DNA from: JAXLQL01 sp046331625
GTDB lineage: Bacteria > Acidobacteriota > Terriglobia > Bryobacterales > Bryobacteraceae
Direction: 5' to 3'
Length of the DNA stretch: 64,000 nucleotides
Assembly: GCA_046331625.1 (NCBI GenBank)
Contig: JAXLQL010000008.1
Span: 124,001-188,000 of the forward strand
Made by a program: the position numbers and the translations under genes. Below the pieces are notes generated by a model. The model saw only the letters and a list, made by a program, of their open reading frames with translations. It was not told where the DNA came from and did no database searches. Positions 7,112-16,284 of the stretch are shown here, piece after piece; within the stretch, counting starts at the first letter, position 1, and each line of letters starts with the position of its first letter.

Positions 7112-8804
7112 GCTGGTCTGCGCGCAGAACGGCGTCGAGATCGGCGACGCGAAACGGCTTAGAGACGAACCCATCCATGCCGGCTTCGAGGCAGCGTTTG
7201 CGATCCTCCTCGAGGGCGCTCGCGGTCATCGCGACGATCCGCGGCCGCTTGGAGGCGAGCCTGCGGCGGAGCTCGCGGGTCGCGTTCAAGCCGTCCATGT
7301 CGGGCATGTGGACATCCATGAGCACCAAGTCATAGGGATTGCGCACGGCCATGTCGAGCGCTTCGAGACCCGTCGAGGCGAGGTCTGCTTGGTAGCCGAA
7401 CTTGTCGAGCATGCGCAGCAGCACCTTTTGATTGACACGATTGTCTTCGGCGACGAGGATGCGGAGCGGATTTCGTTTGGCCAAGCCGGGGTCTATCACT
7501 GGCGCCTGAGGTCTGCACTCGGCTGCTCGAGCATTCGGATTCAACAACCGGGCGAGCGCGTCGAGCAGCGAGCAGACGCGAACGGGCTTGGGAAGCGAGG
7601 CTCGGGCGTGGCGCGGCACGGCGTCTTTCGCGGAGGCTGTCAGAGCGATCACCGGCGCCGATCCGCCCAAGGAGCCGGCCCAGCCAGCCTCGGAAACAAC
7701 GGCATCGCACTGCCCGCTGGCTACGACTGCCGATGCCTCGCTACTCGAGGCGGCGTGCACGGAAGCCGCGCCCGTGGGCGCGAGCGCTTCGGCGAGAATG
7801 CGGCGGACCTCTGCATTGGCGGCGGCGACGAGCACGCGCTTGCCCCGGAGATCCGGAATCGCAAGTGGAGGCGCGGAGCCAGCCGGCGCGGAGATGGTGA
7901 AGAGGAATCGTGAACCCTCGCCTTCGCGGCTATCGGCCCACATCCTGCCTCCCATGAGTTCGCACAGGCGTTTGCTGATCACCAACCCGAGTCCGGTTCC
8001 ACCGAAGCGCCGCGTGGTCGATTCATCCACTTGACTGAACGGCTGGAACAAGCGGTCCATTCGTTCGGCGGGGATCCCGATGCCGGTGTCGCGCACTTCG
8101 AATCGAAGCTCCCAAAGTCCACCGGGGCTTTGCGCGGCTGAGGTTCGCAGCACCACCTCCCCCTTGGCGGTGAACTTGACGGCGTTGCCGACGACGTTGA
8201 GCAGGATCTGACGGAGACGCGTACCATCGGTGCGGACGGTGACGGGAACGGAGGGGTCCATCCCGTTGACGAGTTCGAGGCCCTTTTCGGCCGCCTTGAA
8301 GGCGAAGATCTCGAGGCTTTCAGCCACGCAGGTGCGAACGTCGAGCTCACGTTCTTCGATCTGGAGCCGGTTGGCGTCGATGCGCGAGAAGTCGAGAATG
8401 TCGTTGATGATTTCGAGCAGCGAGTCTCCCGCGGTGCGGATGGTTTCGAGCAGATCCCGGTGCGCGGGATCGGCTACCGAGTCAATGAGCACTCCGGTCA
8501 GCCCGATGATGGCGTTCATGGGAGTGCGGATCTCGTGGCTCATGTTGGCGAGAAAGTCGCCCTTGGCTTGCGAGGCGCGTTCGGCGGCTTCCTTGGCCAG
8601 GCGCATGTCGCGATTGGCTTCGTGGAGTTCGCGGGAGCTGAGCTCGAGGGAGCGTTCGAGCATCTTGCGGTCATCGTCGGCCTGGCGATAGGCTTCGTCG
8701 ACGGACGCCAACAGCCGGGCAAGCGGCTCGCCGAGGTTCGCCCAGTCCACGCCGTTCCGCTTCAATTGGCGGCGCAGGAGCGAGTGCGTTGGAGAGGTGT
8801 CCAT
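7104..8804 (-). CDS. Hybrid sensor histidine kinase with one degenerate and one intact receiver domain
   Basis: 566 residues with no signal peptide or membrane segment, so cytoplasmic. Residues about 35-85 form a coiled coil. HisKA has SHEIRTPMNAIIG with phospho-acceptor His90. The ATPase domain follows, with the N box (LLNVVGNAVKFT), DTGIGIP and GGTGLGLVIS. Residues about 328-430 resemble a receiver fold (GKRVLVAAANAEVRRIL) in which the phospho-acceptor aspartate is missing (AVVSEAGW). The final receiver (about 445-562) is intact: AEDN, VLMDVHMPDMDG with Asp497, and the lysine in SKPF. Its start is 9 nt downstream of the FIST gene, so the FIST protein is the likely sensory partner. The last codons and stop lie within a dispersed repeat. 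Confidence 0.9.
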   Translation of the reverse strand: MDTSPTHSLLRRQLKRNGVDWANLGEPLARLLASVDEAYRQADDDRKMLERSLELSSRELHEANRDMRLAKEAAERASQAKGDFLANMSHEIRTPMNAIIGLTGVLIDSVADPAHRDLLETIRTAGDSLLEIINDILDFSRIDANRLQIEERELDVRTCVAESLEIFAFKAAEKGLELVNGMDPSVPVTVRTDGTRLRQILLNVVGNAVKFTAKGEVVLRTSAAQSPGGLWELRFEVRDTGIGIPAERMDRLFQPFSQVDESTTRRFGGTGLGLVISKRLCELMGGRMWADSREGEGSRFLFTISAPAGSAPPLAIPDLRGKRVLVAAANAEVRRILAEALAPTGAASVHAASSSEASAVVASGQCDAVVSEAGWAGSLGGSAPVIALTASAKDAVPRHARASLPKPVRVCSLLDALARLLNPNARAAECRPQAPVIDPGLAKRNPLRILVAEDNRVNQKVLLRMLDKFGYQADLASTGLEALDMAVRNPYDLVLMDVHMPDMDGLNATRELRRRLASKRPRIVAMTASALEEDRKRCLEAGMDGFVSKPFRVADLDAVLRADQPV

Positions 8805-8813
8805 GGCGCGCTT

Positions 8814-9941
8814 CTAGTTTTCGCGGAAGGTGGTGATGGTCATCGTCTGGTTGTGGAGCTCACAACTGCCTCCGGCGCTGAAGGGCGAAATCTCGCCGTA
8901 GGAGTAGAAGCCCATCAAGCAGGGATCGGGCCCGAGAACCTCGCGCACTCCCTCGATTTCTTCCTCGACGCGCTGCTTGAGGATCAGACGCCGGCCGACG
9001 CAACTGATGAGTAAGGCCAGTTCGGCGCGCCGGGAACCGAGCTCAGCCTGGCTGATGCGGGCGGCGCCCACGGCGCCGTCGATGAGCCGGTCAAAATTGG
9101 CGCGCATCAACCGCGCGTACTGGCCTTCGGGAACGTCTCCGGCGAACGTCAGGCTTTGCCGCTCTTCGTCCACCGCGAGGATGGTTCGCACGACGATGGG
9201 CGCGTCTTCTCCGGCGCGGATGCCGAGGGGAAACAGCAGCCCGGAGGCAGGCAGTTGGCTTGCGTGCTCGCCGAGGTAGGTCTTGTAGAGCGCCAAGGCC
9301 GACTTTCCGTCGAGCTCGTATAAAACATTTCCCGCCGACTTCGTAATCCTGCGTTCGAGCCCGAATTGATCCCAGCCGCCGAGCGAACCGCAGCCGATCT
9401 CGAGCCGGTCCCCATAGAGCGCCAGCGCGGCCACAGTACCGGTGGAGAGCGATCCGCGGGCGACCACCAGCGTCTCCTCGAATGCTTCGCCGTCGGCGGA
9501 AAGCCCTCCGGTGATCACCACTTTCTTCGGAATCCGCCCGGCTAGCCCGCGTACGAGCTCCGTTCCATTGACGTGCAAGCCGTCGGAAAGCACGAGCAGG
9601 TGCGCCAGATCTCGCGGATCGATTGCAGCGCCCAAGGCGAGGCCCGCATCGAAGCTCTGCCCGTTCACCGGAACCCGGTGAATGACGGCGCGCGTGTTCG
9701 AGAACTTCACGAACGTCGCCACCACGGAGTCATCGGCGACCTGATCCCCGTGGACCTCACCCGCGGTGGAGCAGCCGAACAGTGGCGTGTCTGGTAACTT
9801 CCGCCGCAACTGCGCCAACCCGCCGCCGCGTAGTGCGCGCCGTGCTCCGAAGACGAAGATCACGTCCGCCTCGCGCGGCCATTGCGCCGCGGCTGGTGTC
9901 CAACCGTGAGCGCGGGTCCACTGGGCCTGGGCAGTCGTCAA
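8814..9941 (-). CDS. FIST N/C-terminal domain sensor protein
   Basis: 375 residues, cytoplasmic. The FIST N domain runs over about residues 25-225 (FGCSTAGEVHGDQVADDSVV, LLVLSDGLHVNG, VITGGLSADGEAFEETLV). The FIST C domain follows (LYKTYLGEHAS to the C-terminal MGFYSYGEISPF and LHNQTMTITTF). FIST proteins are predicted small-ligand sensors that feed signal transduction proteins. The adjoining hybrid histidine kinase lacks its own sensor, which fits. The start is TTG at 9941-9939: the upstream in-frame stretch has no ATG before a TAG, and GGAGA lies 7 nt before the TTG. Confidence 0.88.
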   Translation of the reverse strand: MTTAQAQWTRAHGWTPAAAQWPREADVIFVFGARRALRGGGLAQLRRKLPDTPLFGCSTAGEVHGDQVADDSVVATFVKFSNTRAVIHRVPVNGQSFDAGLALGAAIDPRDLAHLLVLSDGLHVNGTELVRGLAGRIPKKVVITGGLSADGEAFEETLVVARGSLSTGTVAALALYGDRLEIGCGSLGGWDQFGLERRITKSAGNVLYELDGKSALALYKTYLGEHASQLPASGLLFPLGIRAGEDAPIVVRTILAVDEERQSLTFAGDVPEGQYARLMRANFDRLIDGAVGAARISQAELGSRRAELALLISCVGRRLILKQRVEEEIEGVREVLGPDPCLMGFYSYGEISPFSAGGSCELHNQTMTITTFREN

Positions 9942-10020
9942 GGGATGTCTCCACTGCTACTTATCGGGCTCCGGCGCCAATCTTTGAACTCTTTCGAGCA
10001 CGGGGTGCTCCAATGGAATC

Positions 10021-10404
10021 ATGACCGGCCTACGACTGGACAAGTGGCTGTGGGCAGCGCGATTCTTCAAGACGCGTTCTCTCGCCGCGCAGGCATGCGA
10101 ATTGGGGCGCGTGCAAGTGGCTGAGCAGAACGCGAAACCCGCGCGCGCGGTTCAGCCGGGCAACATGCTGCGCATTGCAACGCCCGGTGGCGAGTTCGAG
10201 GTGCGGGTGGTGGCGTTGAGCGAGATGCGGGGTCCGGCGGCAGTGGCGCAGACGCTGTATGAAGAGACCGATGCCAGCCGCGCAGCGCGTGCGAAGGCCG
10301 CGGAACTGCGGCGGCTCAACTGGGAGCCAGCGCGCGTGCCGGGAGGACGCCCCTCGAAGCGGGATCGCCGAGTGCTGTCGCGGTTCCAGGCGGATCTCGA
10401 ATAG
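10021..10404 (+). CDS. hslR: S4-domain RNA-binding protein, Hsp15-like
   Basis: 127 residues. The N-terminal S4 domain has the typical LRLDKWLWAARFFKTRSLAA start, GRVQV and the PGNMLRI turn. A basic helical tail follows (RAKAAELRRLNWEP, RPSKRDRR). In E. coli, Hsp15 binds 50S subunits carrying a stalled nascent chain and helps recycle them; the same role is inferred here. The gene stands alone, divergent from the FIST gene. Confidence 0.85.
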   Translation: MTGLRLDKWLWAARFFKTRSLAAQACELGRVQVAEQNAKPARAVQPGNMLRIATPGGEFEVRVVALSEMRGPAAVAQTLYEETDASRAARAKAAELRRLNWEPARVPGGRPSKRDRRVLSRFQADLE

Positions 10405-10632
10405 TTACTTCAGCAGGAGCAAGGTCGCGAGCGGAATCGCTACGATGCGCGGGTCGTCCACGATTACCGAATCGTCTGGCGTGATGAGCAGGCCGAACGG
10501 TGCGCGGTAGTGAGCCTTTTCGATGAATGTTCGCAGGCGATGTGTGTCCGCGAAATCGATTCTCCGGTTCCGAATGCCGTACGGGGGCTGGTTCTGACGA
10601 TTTTGTCGACGCTGACAACGTACCGGCATCAT
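10405..10632 (-). pseudogene. Remnant: C-terminal end of a DUF4143-type AAA ATP-binding protein
   Basis: A 75-codon open frame. Its last 50 residues (HRLRTFIEKAHYRAPFGLLI followed by TPDDSVIVDDPRIVAIPLAT and LLLLK) resemble the extreme C-terminus of the ATPase/DUF4143 family. The preceding residues do not fit, and there is no P-loop. The family usually exceeds 370 residues, so this is a truncated relic. It overlaps another relic on the opposite strand. The assignment rests on remembered similarity only. Confidence 0.4.
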
Positions 10633-10890
10633 TTCATCGATTTGACGGCGGGGCTCTGGACTGGAGTGTTTTGCGCTGTCCTGATTTCCGGGAAGGGCCG
10701 CCCGGCGCAGCGAAGCTCTCAGTTACTTCTGCTGTTCGCTCTGGGTGCAATTCTGTTCGGGTGCGCGTCATACTGGGCGGGCACCATGCGATGGCTGATT
10801 CTGTGGCCGGCCAGCCTGACTTTGCTGGTCCTGTATTTGCTCCGGGGCGGCCGGAACGGCGCGGAAGAGCGGAGGGGCGAAGCGGGGTAA
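10510..10890 (+). pseudogene. Remnant: PAP2-like membrane phosphatase C-terminal segment
   Basis: A 126-codon open frame. From about position 10590 it encodes LTTYRHHFIDLTAGLWTGVF and two further hydrophobic segments (LLLLFALGAILFGCASYWA, LILWPASLTLLVLYLL). The HH-x-x-D pattern at the start of a membrane helix is like the second conserved block of PAP2-type phosphatases. The preceding catalytic block is absent and the first 30 residues overlap the opposite-strand remnant. It is best read as a decayed fragment; a small intact membrane protein cannot be excluded. Confidence 0.4.
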
Positions 10891-11283
10891 GAGTTGCGGA
10901 CAAGCCGATGGCTCCCGGTGGATCCGCCTTCCGGATTTGCGGGAGGCCGTCGAACTGGATGCGCAGGACATATCGGCGCACCCGCCGTCTCGAGGAGATC
11001 CTGGATGACGTGCGCCGAGATCGCGGCCTTTGCGGCCGCCGCAGCCGTCTCAGAGCCGTCGCGGGAGAGAGGCCATCGCGAAGATGAACCGCATGAACGG
11101 AGGAACGTTGCCGAGGCTTCTTCGTGCCGCGAAGGGTTGGCTCGCAGAAGAAGCTGCTCGAAGATGCAATCGAGTGAGGACGGGGGGGGACTTGGGTCCG
11201 CACCTGAGCCAAAGCCCCACCTGACATGCATTCGAAATCCGGCCAGGATATACTCGTACCGAGATTCCACTCAGGGAGTATTC
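10891..11283. other. Intergenic, no recognisable gene; upstream region of the TonB receptor gene
   Basis: Frames stay open here only because the base composition is GC-rich; the translations are arginine- and alanine-rich and resemble nothing known. A run of eight Gs occurs near 11175. A TATACT box at 11249-11254, 35 nt before the receptor ATG, is a possible -10 element, without a convincing -35 at the right spacing. Confidence 0.5.
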
Positions 11284-14200
11284 ATGCTTTCAACCTGGTC
11301 TTCAACTCGGCCTGCCAGCCGAGAGTCTCGTTCTTTCCTTACCGTTGCGACACTGGCCATCGCGATCGCGTCGATGCCTGTTGCCGGGCAAGAAGTCACA
11401 GCCGGCATCTACGGAGTCGTCCAGGATTCGTCCTCGGCGGTGATTCCGAACGCTATCGTTCACGCGCGCAACACCGGAACTGGAATTGTGCGTGAAGCGA
11501 AATCGGACGAGTCGGGCAACTACCTGTTCACCTTGATCCCGATCGGGACCTACGAGGTGACGGCCGAGGCGCCCGGATTCAAGAAGTCCACCGTGTCGAG
11601 CGTACAGCTCCGCGTCAATGACAATCGCCGCATCACGTTCACCATGGAAGTCGGCCAGTTGGCGGAGCAAGTGACCGTGGAGGCCGCGGCCGTTGCCGTG
11701 AACACCGCCACCGGAACCACGTCACAGCTCATTGACGGCAAGGACATGATCCAGTTGCCCTCGCGCGGACGCAACGTACTGCCGTTCGCGTTGTTGATGC
11801 CCGGTGTTGTCTCCACCACGCCCTACGATCGCCGCAACAATAACTCCGCGGTGAACGGCGTGAGGCCCACGCACAACGCGTGGCTGCTCGATGGCGGCTA
11901 CAACATCGATACCGGCGGAAACTGGGGCACGCCGCTCGCGCCGAACATCGAGAGCGTGGCCGAGTTCCGCGCCATCCGCGGCAACTACTCCGCCGAGTTC
12001 GGAGTCGGCGGCGGATCGCAGTTCAACGTGATCACCAAGGGCGGCTCGAATGATCTGCATGGATCCGTTTACTACTTCCACCGCAACGACAAGCTGAACG
12101 CGCGCAACTATTTCCTCTCCTCGCGCGCGCCGTTCCGCGGCAACGACTTCGGATTCAGCACGGGCGGTCCGGTCTTCATCCCCAAGGTCTACAACGGCAA
12201 GAACAAGACCTTCTTCTTCGTGTTGCTCGGCTGGATCAAGGAGCGCCGCCAGGAGAGCTTCTTCAACATCGTTCCAAGCGCTGCCCAGAAGACAGGCAAC
12301 TACTCAGCGATCAGCCGCGCGCTCTACGATCCCGACAGCGGCCAACCGTTCCCTGGCAACATCATTCCCACGTCGCGCATCGATCGCAACGCGCTCGGAT
12401 ACGCCAAGATGTTCCCGGACCCGAACTTCCTCGATGCCGCGGGACGCAATTCGTTCTTCCTGCAAGGCCGCAAAGACAACACCGACGAGATGAACTTCCG
12501 CGTGGATCACAACTTCAACGAGAACCATCGCGTGATGTGGCGTCTCACTCCGGAGTTCCGCCTCTCGAACTTCGCTACGTCGTCTGGCTTCTCGTTCCTG
12601 CGCCGCCAGGACGAGACTCCGGCTCGCAACATGACCGTGAACTACAACGCGACATTCCGGCCGACTCTCATCATGGACTTCAACTGGGTGCGCAGCCACA
12701 ACCGCATCAAACAATTTCCACCCGATTTGAGCGGATCGAGCTGGGGCATCAACATTCCGCAGTTGTTCGCGGATACGGACCAGACGTATCCGCTGCAGAG
12801 CCTGAACCTGTCGAAAGTGCCCGATCGCGTGCCGACGATCTCGCTCACTGGCTACGCGGCCGTGGCTCCGAGTTCGCCCTGGAGCAACTACCAGACGATT
12901 TACGAGTTCCGTGACTCGTTCACGTGGATCAAGAACAAGCACACGATCAAGTTCGGCGGCAACTATTCGTACGAGATCAAGTTCGAGCCCACCAACACGG
13001 ACGTGTTCGGACGGTTCAGTTTCGATGGACGCAGCACCCGCCAACCGGGCGTCGCCTCCGGCGGCGATGCGTTCGCCGACATGTTGCTCGGCCGCGCAGC
13101 CTCTTACGACGAGACGAATACAGTGGCGTTCAATGACAACCGCCGCAATTCGGTAGAAGCCTTCGTCGACGATTCGTGGAAAGCCACGCGGCGCCTGACC
13201 CTCAACCTCGGTCTGCGCTACTCGTACTTCCCACCGGCGCACGAGCCCAACAATCGCTTGCGCGCGTTCGTGCCGAGCCAGTACCTCACGTCGAAGGCTG
13301 TCAGTGTGAACTCCGCCGGGCAGATTCCGCGCGGCGCGGGCGACCGCTTCAACGGCCTCGTGGACCCCACCGCCTTCTGGAAGACGCACAAGAAGAACTT
13401 CGCGCCGCGGTTCAGCTTCGCTTACGATCTGTTCGGCAACGGCCAGACTGCGATCCGCGGCGGCTACGGACTCTTCTTCAGCCGCGAGATTCTCGGTGCG
13501 TTCATTCTGATGTCGGGTAATCCGCCGTTCTCGGAACTCCTCACCATCGACAACACGCGGCTTTCGGCGCCAGGCGGCGGCGCGTCGCGCAACTATGATC
13601 TGCCGATCGCGCTGGGCTCGATCGACATGAACCAGCTCACGCCGTACTCGCAACAATGGAACCTCAACATCCAGCACCGGGTGGCCAACAACACCGTGCT
13701 CGAGGTGGGATACTCGGGCAGCCGCGGCACCCACTTCATGCGCACGCAAGACCTCAATCAGCCGACGCCGAATGCGCTCATCCCCCAGGGTCTCGCCAAC
13801 GCCAACCAGCTTCGCCCCTACCAGGGCTGGGCTTCGATCAGCCATCGCGAGCAAAGCTACGCGTCGAACTATCACGGGTTGCAGATGGGACTCAACCGCA
13901 GCTTCTCGAAAGGGCTGATGTTCCAGACGGCATACACGTGGTCAAAGGCGATCGACAATGCCGACTTCACCGGCGGCATCTACGGCAACTATCCCGACAC
14001 GCGCAACGCTCGCGGCGAACGCGCCTTGTCGAGCTTTGACGCGCGTCACAACTTCATCGGCAGCGTGATCTACGAGATTCCGTTCCTCAAGGGCCGCAAA
14101 GACATTCTCGGACGCGCCTTTGGCGGATGGCAGGCGGGCACGGTGTACACGCTCCGCACCGGACTGCCGATCAGTCCCGAACTCGGACGCGACGTTGCCG

Positions 14201-14568
14201 GCGTTGGATCCTCGACGCGGCAGCGCCCGCTCGCTTCCGGAACTCCGCAACTGTCGCATGACCAACGCACGCTGGCGCAGTGGTTCAACGCGTCGGTTTA
14301 CTCGCTGCCCACTTTGGGAACGTTCTCTCCCGTGTCTCGCAACATCGTGGGAGGCCCGGGCTGGAACCAGTGGGACATGAACTTCATGAAGGCGTTCGCG
14401 CTCAAAGAAGGAGTTCGCATGGAACTGCGCGCCGAAGGATACAATTTCTTCAATCACACGCAGTTCAGCGGCGTGGGCACCAGCTTCACAACGCCCACGA
14501 CGTTCGGACGTGTGACCTCCACGCGCAATGAACGTAACTTCATGGTTGGCGCTCGCATTCAGTTCTAG
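11284..14568 (+). CDS. TonB-dependent receptor, Oar-like, with N-terminal carboxypeptidase-regulatory domain
   Basis: 1094 residues; the ATG is preceded by AGGGAGT. The signal peptide ends near residue 36 (IAIASMPVAGQ). Residues about 38-125 form the carboxypeptidase-regulatory-like fold (TAGIYGVVQDSSSAVIPNAI, GNYLFTLIPIGTYEVTAEAP GF). The plug region follows (RNNNSAVNGVRP, AWLLDGGYNIDT, SAEFGVGGGSQFNVITKGGS NDLHGSVYYF). The rest is a large outer-membrane beta-barrel ending in GARIQF, a proper C-terminal outer-membrane signal. These receptors are abundant in Acidobacteriota and import unknown large substrates or take part in matrix and polymer interactions. The last 41 nt overlap the start of the downstream multiheme cytochrome gene in another frame. 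Confidence 0.9.
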   Translation: MLSTWSSTRPASRESRSFLTVATLAIAIASMPVAGQEVTAGIYGVVQDSSSAVIPNAIVHARNTGTGIVREAKSDESGNYLFTLIPIGTYEVTAEAPGFKKSTVSSVQLRVNDNRRITFTMEVGQLAEQVTVEAAAVAVNTATGTTSQLIDGKDMIQLPSRGRNVLPFALLMPGVVSTTPYDRRNNNSAVNGVRPTHNAWLLDGGYNIDTGGNWGTPLAPNIESVAEFRAIRGNYSAEFGVGGGSQFNVITKGGSNDLHGSVYYFHRNDKLNARNYFLSSRAPFRGNDFGFSTGGPVFIPKVYNGKNKTFFFVLLGWIKERRQESFFNIVPSAAQKTGNYSAISRALYDPDSGQPFPGNIIPTSRIDRNALGYAKMFPDPNFLDAAGRNSFFLQGRKDNTDEMNFRVDHNFNENHRVMWRLTPEFRLSNFATSSGFSFLRRQDETPARNMTVNYNATFRPTLIMDFNWVRSHNRIKQFPPDLSGSSWGINIPQLFADTDQTYPLQSLNLSKVPDRVPTISLTGYAAVAPSSPWSNYQTIYEFRDSFTWIKNKHTIKFGGNYSYEIKFEPTNTDVFGRFSFDGRSTRQPGVASGGDAFADMLLGRAASYDETNTVAFNDNRRNSVEAFVDDSWKATRRLTLNLGLRYSYFPPAHEPNNRLRAFVPSQYLTSKAVSVNSAGQIPRGAGDRFNGLVDPTAFWKTHKKNFAPRFSFAYDLFGNGQTAIRGGYGLFFSREILGAFILMSGNPPFSELLTIDNTRLSAPGGGASRNYDLPIALGSIDMNQLTPYSQQWNLNIQHRVANNTVLEVGYSGSRGTHFMRTQDLNQPTPNALIPQGLANANQLRPYQGWASISHREQSYASNYHGLQMGLNRSFSKGLMFQTAYTWSKAIDNADFTGGIYGNYPDTRNARGERALSSFDARHNFIGSVIYEIPFLKGRKDILGRAFGGWQAGTVYTLRTGLPISPELGRDVAGVGSSTRQRPLASGTPQLSHDQRTLAQWFNASVYSLPTLGTFSPVSRNIVGGPGWNQWDMNFMKAFALKEGVRMELRAEGYNFFNHTQFSGVGTSFTTPTTFGRVTSTRNERNFMVGARIQF

Positions 14569-16003
14569 CGCGCTCGCCTCGGGCGTGGCCGACTGCAGGC
14601 CATGTCATGCGGCGATCGTGGAAGCGTTCTCGAAGACAGGCATGGGCCGCTCCCTCACGGAGCGGCCCTTCGTTTCTGACGGCAACTTTTATCACCGGAC
14701 CTCGAATCGCCACTACACGTTCGCTGCTGGCAAGCTGAAGCGGCATCAACTCGACTCGCAAGGGCGCGAGATCAACGCCGTCGAGAAATCAGTGGACCTC
14801 GCCATCGGGTCCGGCAATCACGCCATCACCTATGCGAACCGTACCGCGGAAGGCAGGCTCCTCGAGTTGCCGGTGAGCTGGTACAGCCAAGCCCGCGCAT
14901 ATTTCATGTCGCCTGGGTACGACTCGCCCGATCATCCCGACATGCGGCGCGAGATCGCGGACGATTGCCTGTTCTGCCACTCCGATTCCGTGCAGCCTGC
15001 GGCGATCACTTGCCGGCGGTGCCACGGCGACTCCGCCGCGCATCTCGCCAAGCCGGGCCGAGGATCGATCTTCAATCCGAAGCAGTCGATCGAGGTGTGC
15101 CTGCAGTGCCATCTCGAAACCGTCTCGCAGGGGATCACCGATTCGGTGCGCAGGCCGGGTCGCGCGGCGTTCTCGTACAAGCCCGGCGAGCCGCTTGGGA
15201 ACTACAAGATCTACTTCGATCGCGGGGACTCTCCCGAGCCTCGCTTCGAAGTGAACCACGCCGGATACCGGCTGATGCAGTCGCAGTGCTTTCAGAAGTC
15301 GGCGGGGCGGATGACGTGCGTCACTTGTCACGATCCGCACACGGCGCGGGCTCGGAATGCGTGCGGGAGTTGTCATGAGTCCGAACATGCGCGCCAGAGC
15401 GGGGCGGAGTGCGCCAGTTGCCACATGCCGAAGCGCACCACGCAGGATGCGATTCATGTTTCGATGACGGATCACTGGATCCAGCGCCGGCCGCATGTGG
15501 AAAATCCGGATCGCGAGAATCACGCTCCGTATCAGGGGGTGGTGGTTCCCTTCTACACGAAGGCGGATCCGGTGACGTTGGCGCTTGCGAACATTCGCCA
15601 GCCGAGCCAGGAGTCGGCGAAACTGCTCGAGCGCCATCTGGCGCGAGCCCCGCGAGACACGGCGGCGCTCGTTGCGCTCGGGAAGACGCTGGTGCAACTG
15701 GGTCGGCCTGCCGAAGCGGAGCGAAGGCTGCGCGCAGCCACTGCGCTTGACCCGATGCACTCGGGAGCGCGAGTGGCGCTCGGGGTCGCGCTGGCGCAGC
15801 AGGGGAAGCTGCGGGAGTCGCTCGAGGTGCTGGTGGCGGCTACGGCGTCGAATCCGGATGACGCCTTCGGGTGGTTGAATCGCGGGTCCACGCATCGGGC
15901 GCTCGAGCAGTTCGACCAAGCGGCGGCGGCGTTCCGTGAGGCGATCCGGCTGCAGCCGGATTTGGCGGCGGCGCGCATGGCCTTGGCGCAACTGCCGCGG
16001 TAG
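14528..16003 (+). CDS. Periplasmic seven-heme c-type cytochrome with C-terminal TPR domain
   Basis: 491 residues. The start at 14528 yields a good signal peptide (MNVTSWLALAFSSSALASG), although it lies inside the receptor gene and lacks a clear ribosome-binding site; translational coupling is likely. Seven CxxCH heme motifs are visible: CRPCH, CLFCH, CRRCH, CLQCH, CVTCH, CGSCH and CASCH, in an arrangement like cytochrome c554/NrfB-type proteins. Residues about 360-490 are tetratricopeptide repeats (LVALGKTLVQLGRPAEAERR, ALGVALAQQGKLRESLEVLV, GWLNRGSTHRALEQFDQAAA), probably for partner binding. It probably moves electrons in the periplasm; its redox partner is unknown. Confidence 0.88.
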   Translation: MNVTSWLALAFSSSALASGVADCRPCHAAIVEAFSKTGMGRSLTERPFVSDGNFYHRTSNRHYTFAAGKLKRHQLDSQGREINAVEKSVDLAIGSGNHAITYANRTAEGRLLELPVSWYSQARAYFMSPGYDSPDHPDMRREIADDCLFCHSDSVQPAAITCRRCHGDSAAHLAKPGRGSIFNPKQSIEVCLQCHLETVSQGITDSVRRPGRAAFSYKPGEPLGNYKIYFDRGDSPEPRFEVNHAGYRLMQSQCFQKSAGRMTCVTCHDPHTARARNACGSCHESEHARQSGAECASCHMPKRTTQDAIHVSMTDHWIQRRPHVENPDRENHAPYQGVVVPFYTKADPVTLALANIRQPSQESAKLLERHLARAPRDTAALVALGKTLVQLGRPAEAERRLRAATALDPMHSGARVALGVALAQQGKLRESLEVLVAATASNPDDAFGWLNRGSTHRALEQFDQAAAAFREAIRLQPDLAAARMALAQLPR

Positions 16004-16284
16004 TAGGGCGCCGCGAGTCCGCGGATTCAGTGGCGAAGGACTGTTTCTCGCCAGCTTGGCGAGGCGGACCTGTGGTCCACTGCTTGCGGCATCTTCGGTC
16101 CCACCGGCCACTTGGGTCACTCTCTTCGGGCGGATTTGGAGTACTTCAGCCGGTGACGTACCAAACTCCCCTACACATCGCTACTCGTTCCTTATCGGCC
16201 TGAGCATGCCGTTTAGGGCCAACTTCCGGATTGCCGACAATCCGCCCAGAGTCCTTGGAACGAACCATCCCATCAGGCCGCTGT
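16004..16284. other. Intergenic region at the left border of the ABC-3C operon
   Basis: No gene recognised. A 5-bp GC hairpin (CCGCG-AGTC-CGCGG, 16011-16024) just after the cytochrome stop could act as a weak transcript end. No matching direct repeats were seen between this stretch and the right border at 20100-20220. Confidence 0.5.

Noticed and set aside
10894..11283. N-terminal extension of the TonB receptor frame
   Set aside because: The ATG at 11284 has a good ribosome-binding site and begins a signal peptide; the extension is Arg-rich and unlike any domain.
12304..13875. 523-codon minus-strand frame inside the TonB receptor gene
   Set aside because: Antisense shadow of a clear receptor with continuous conserved motifs.
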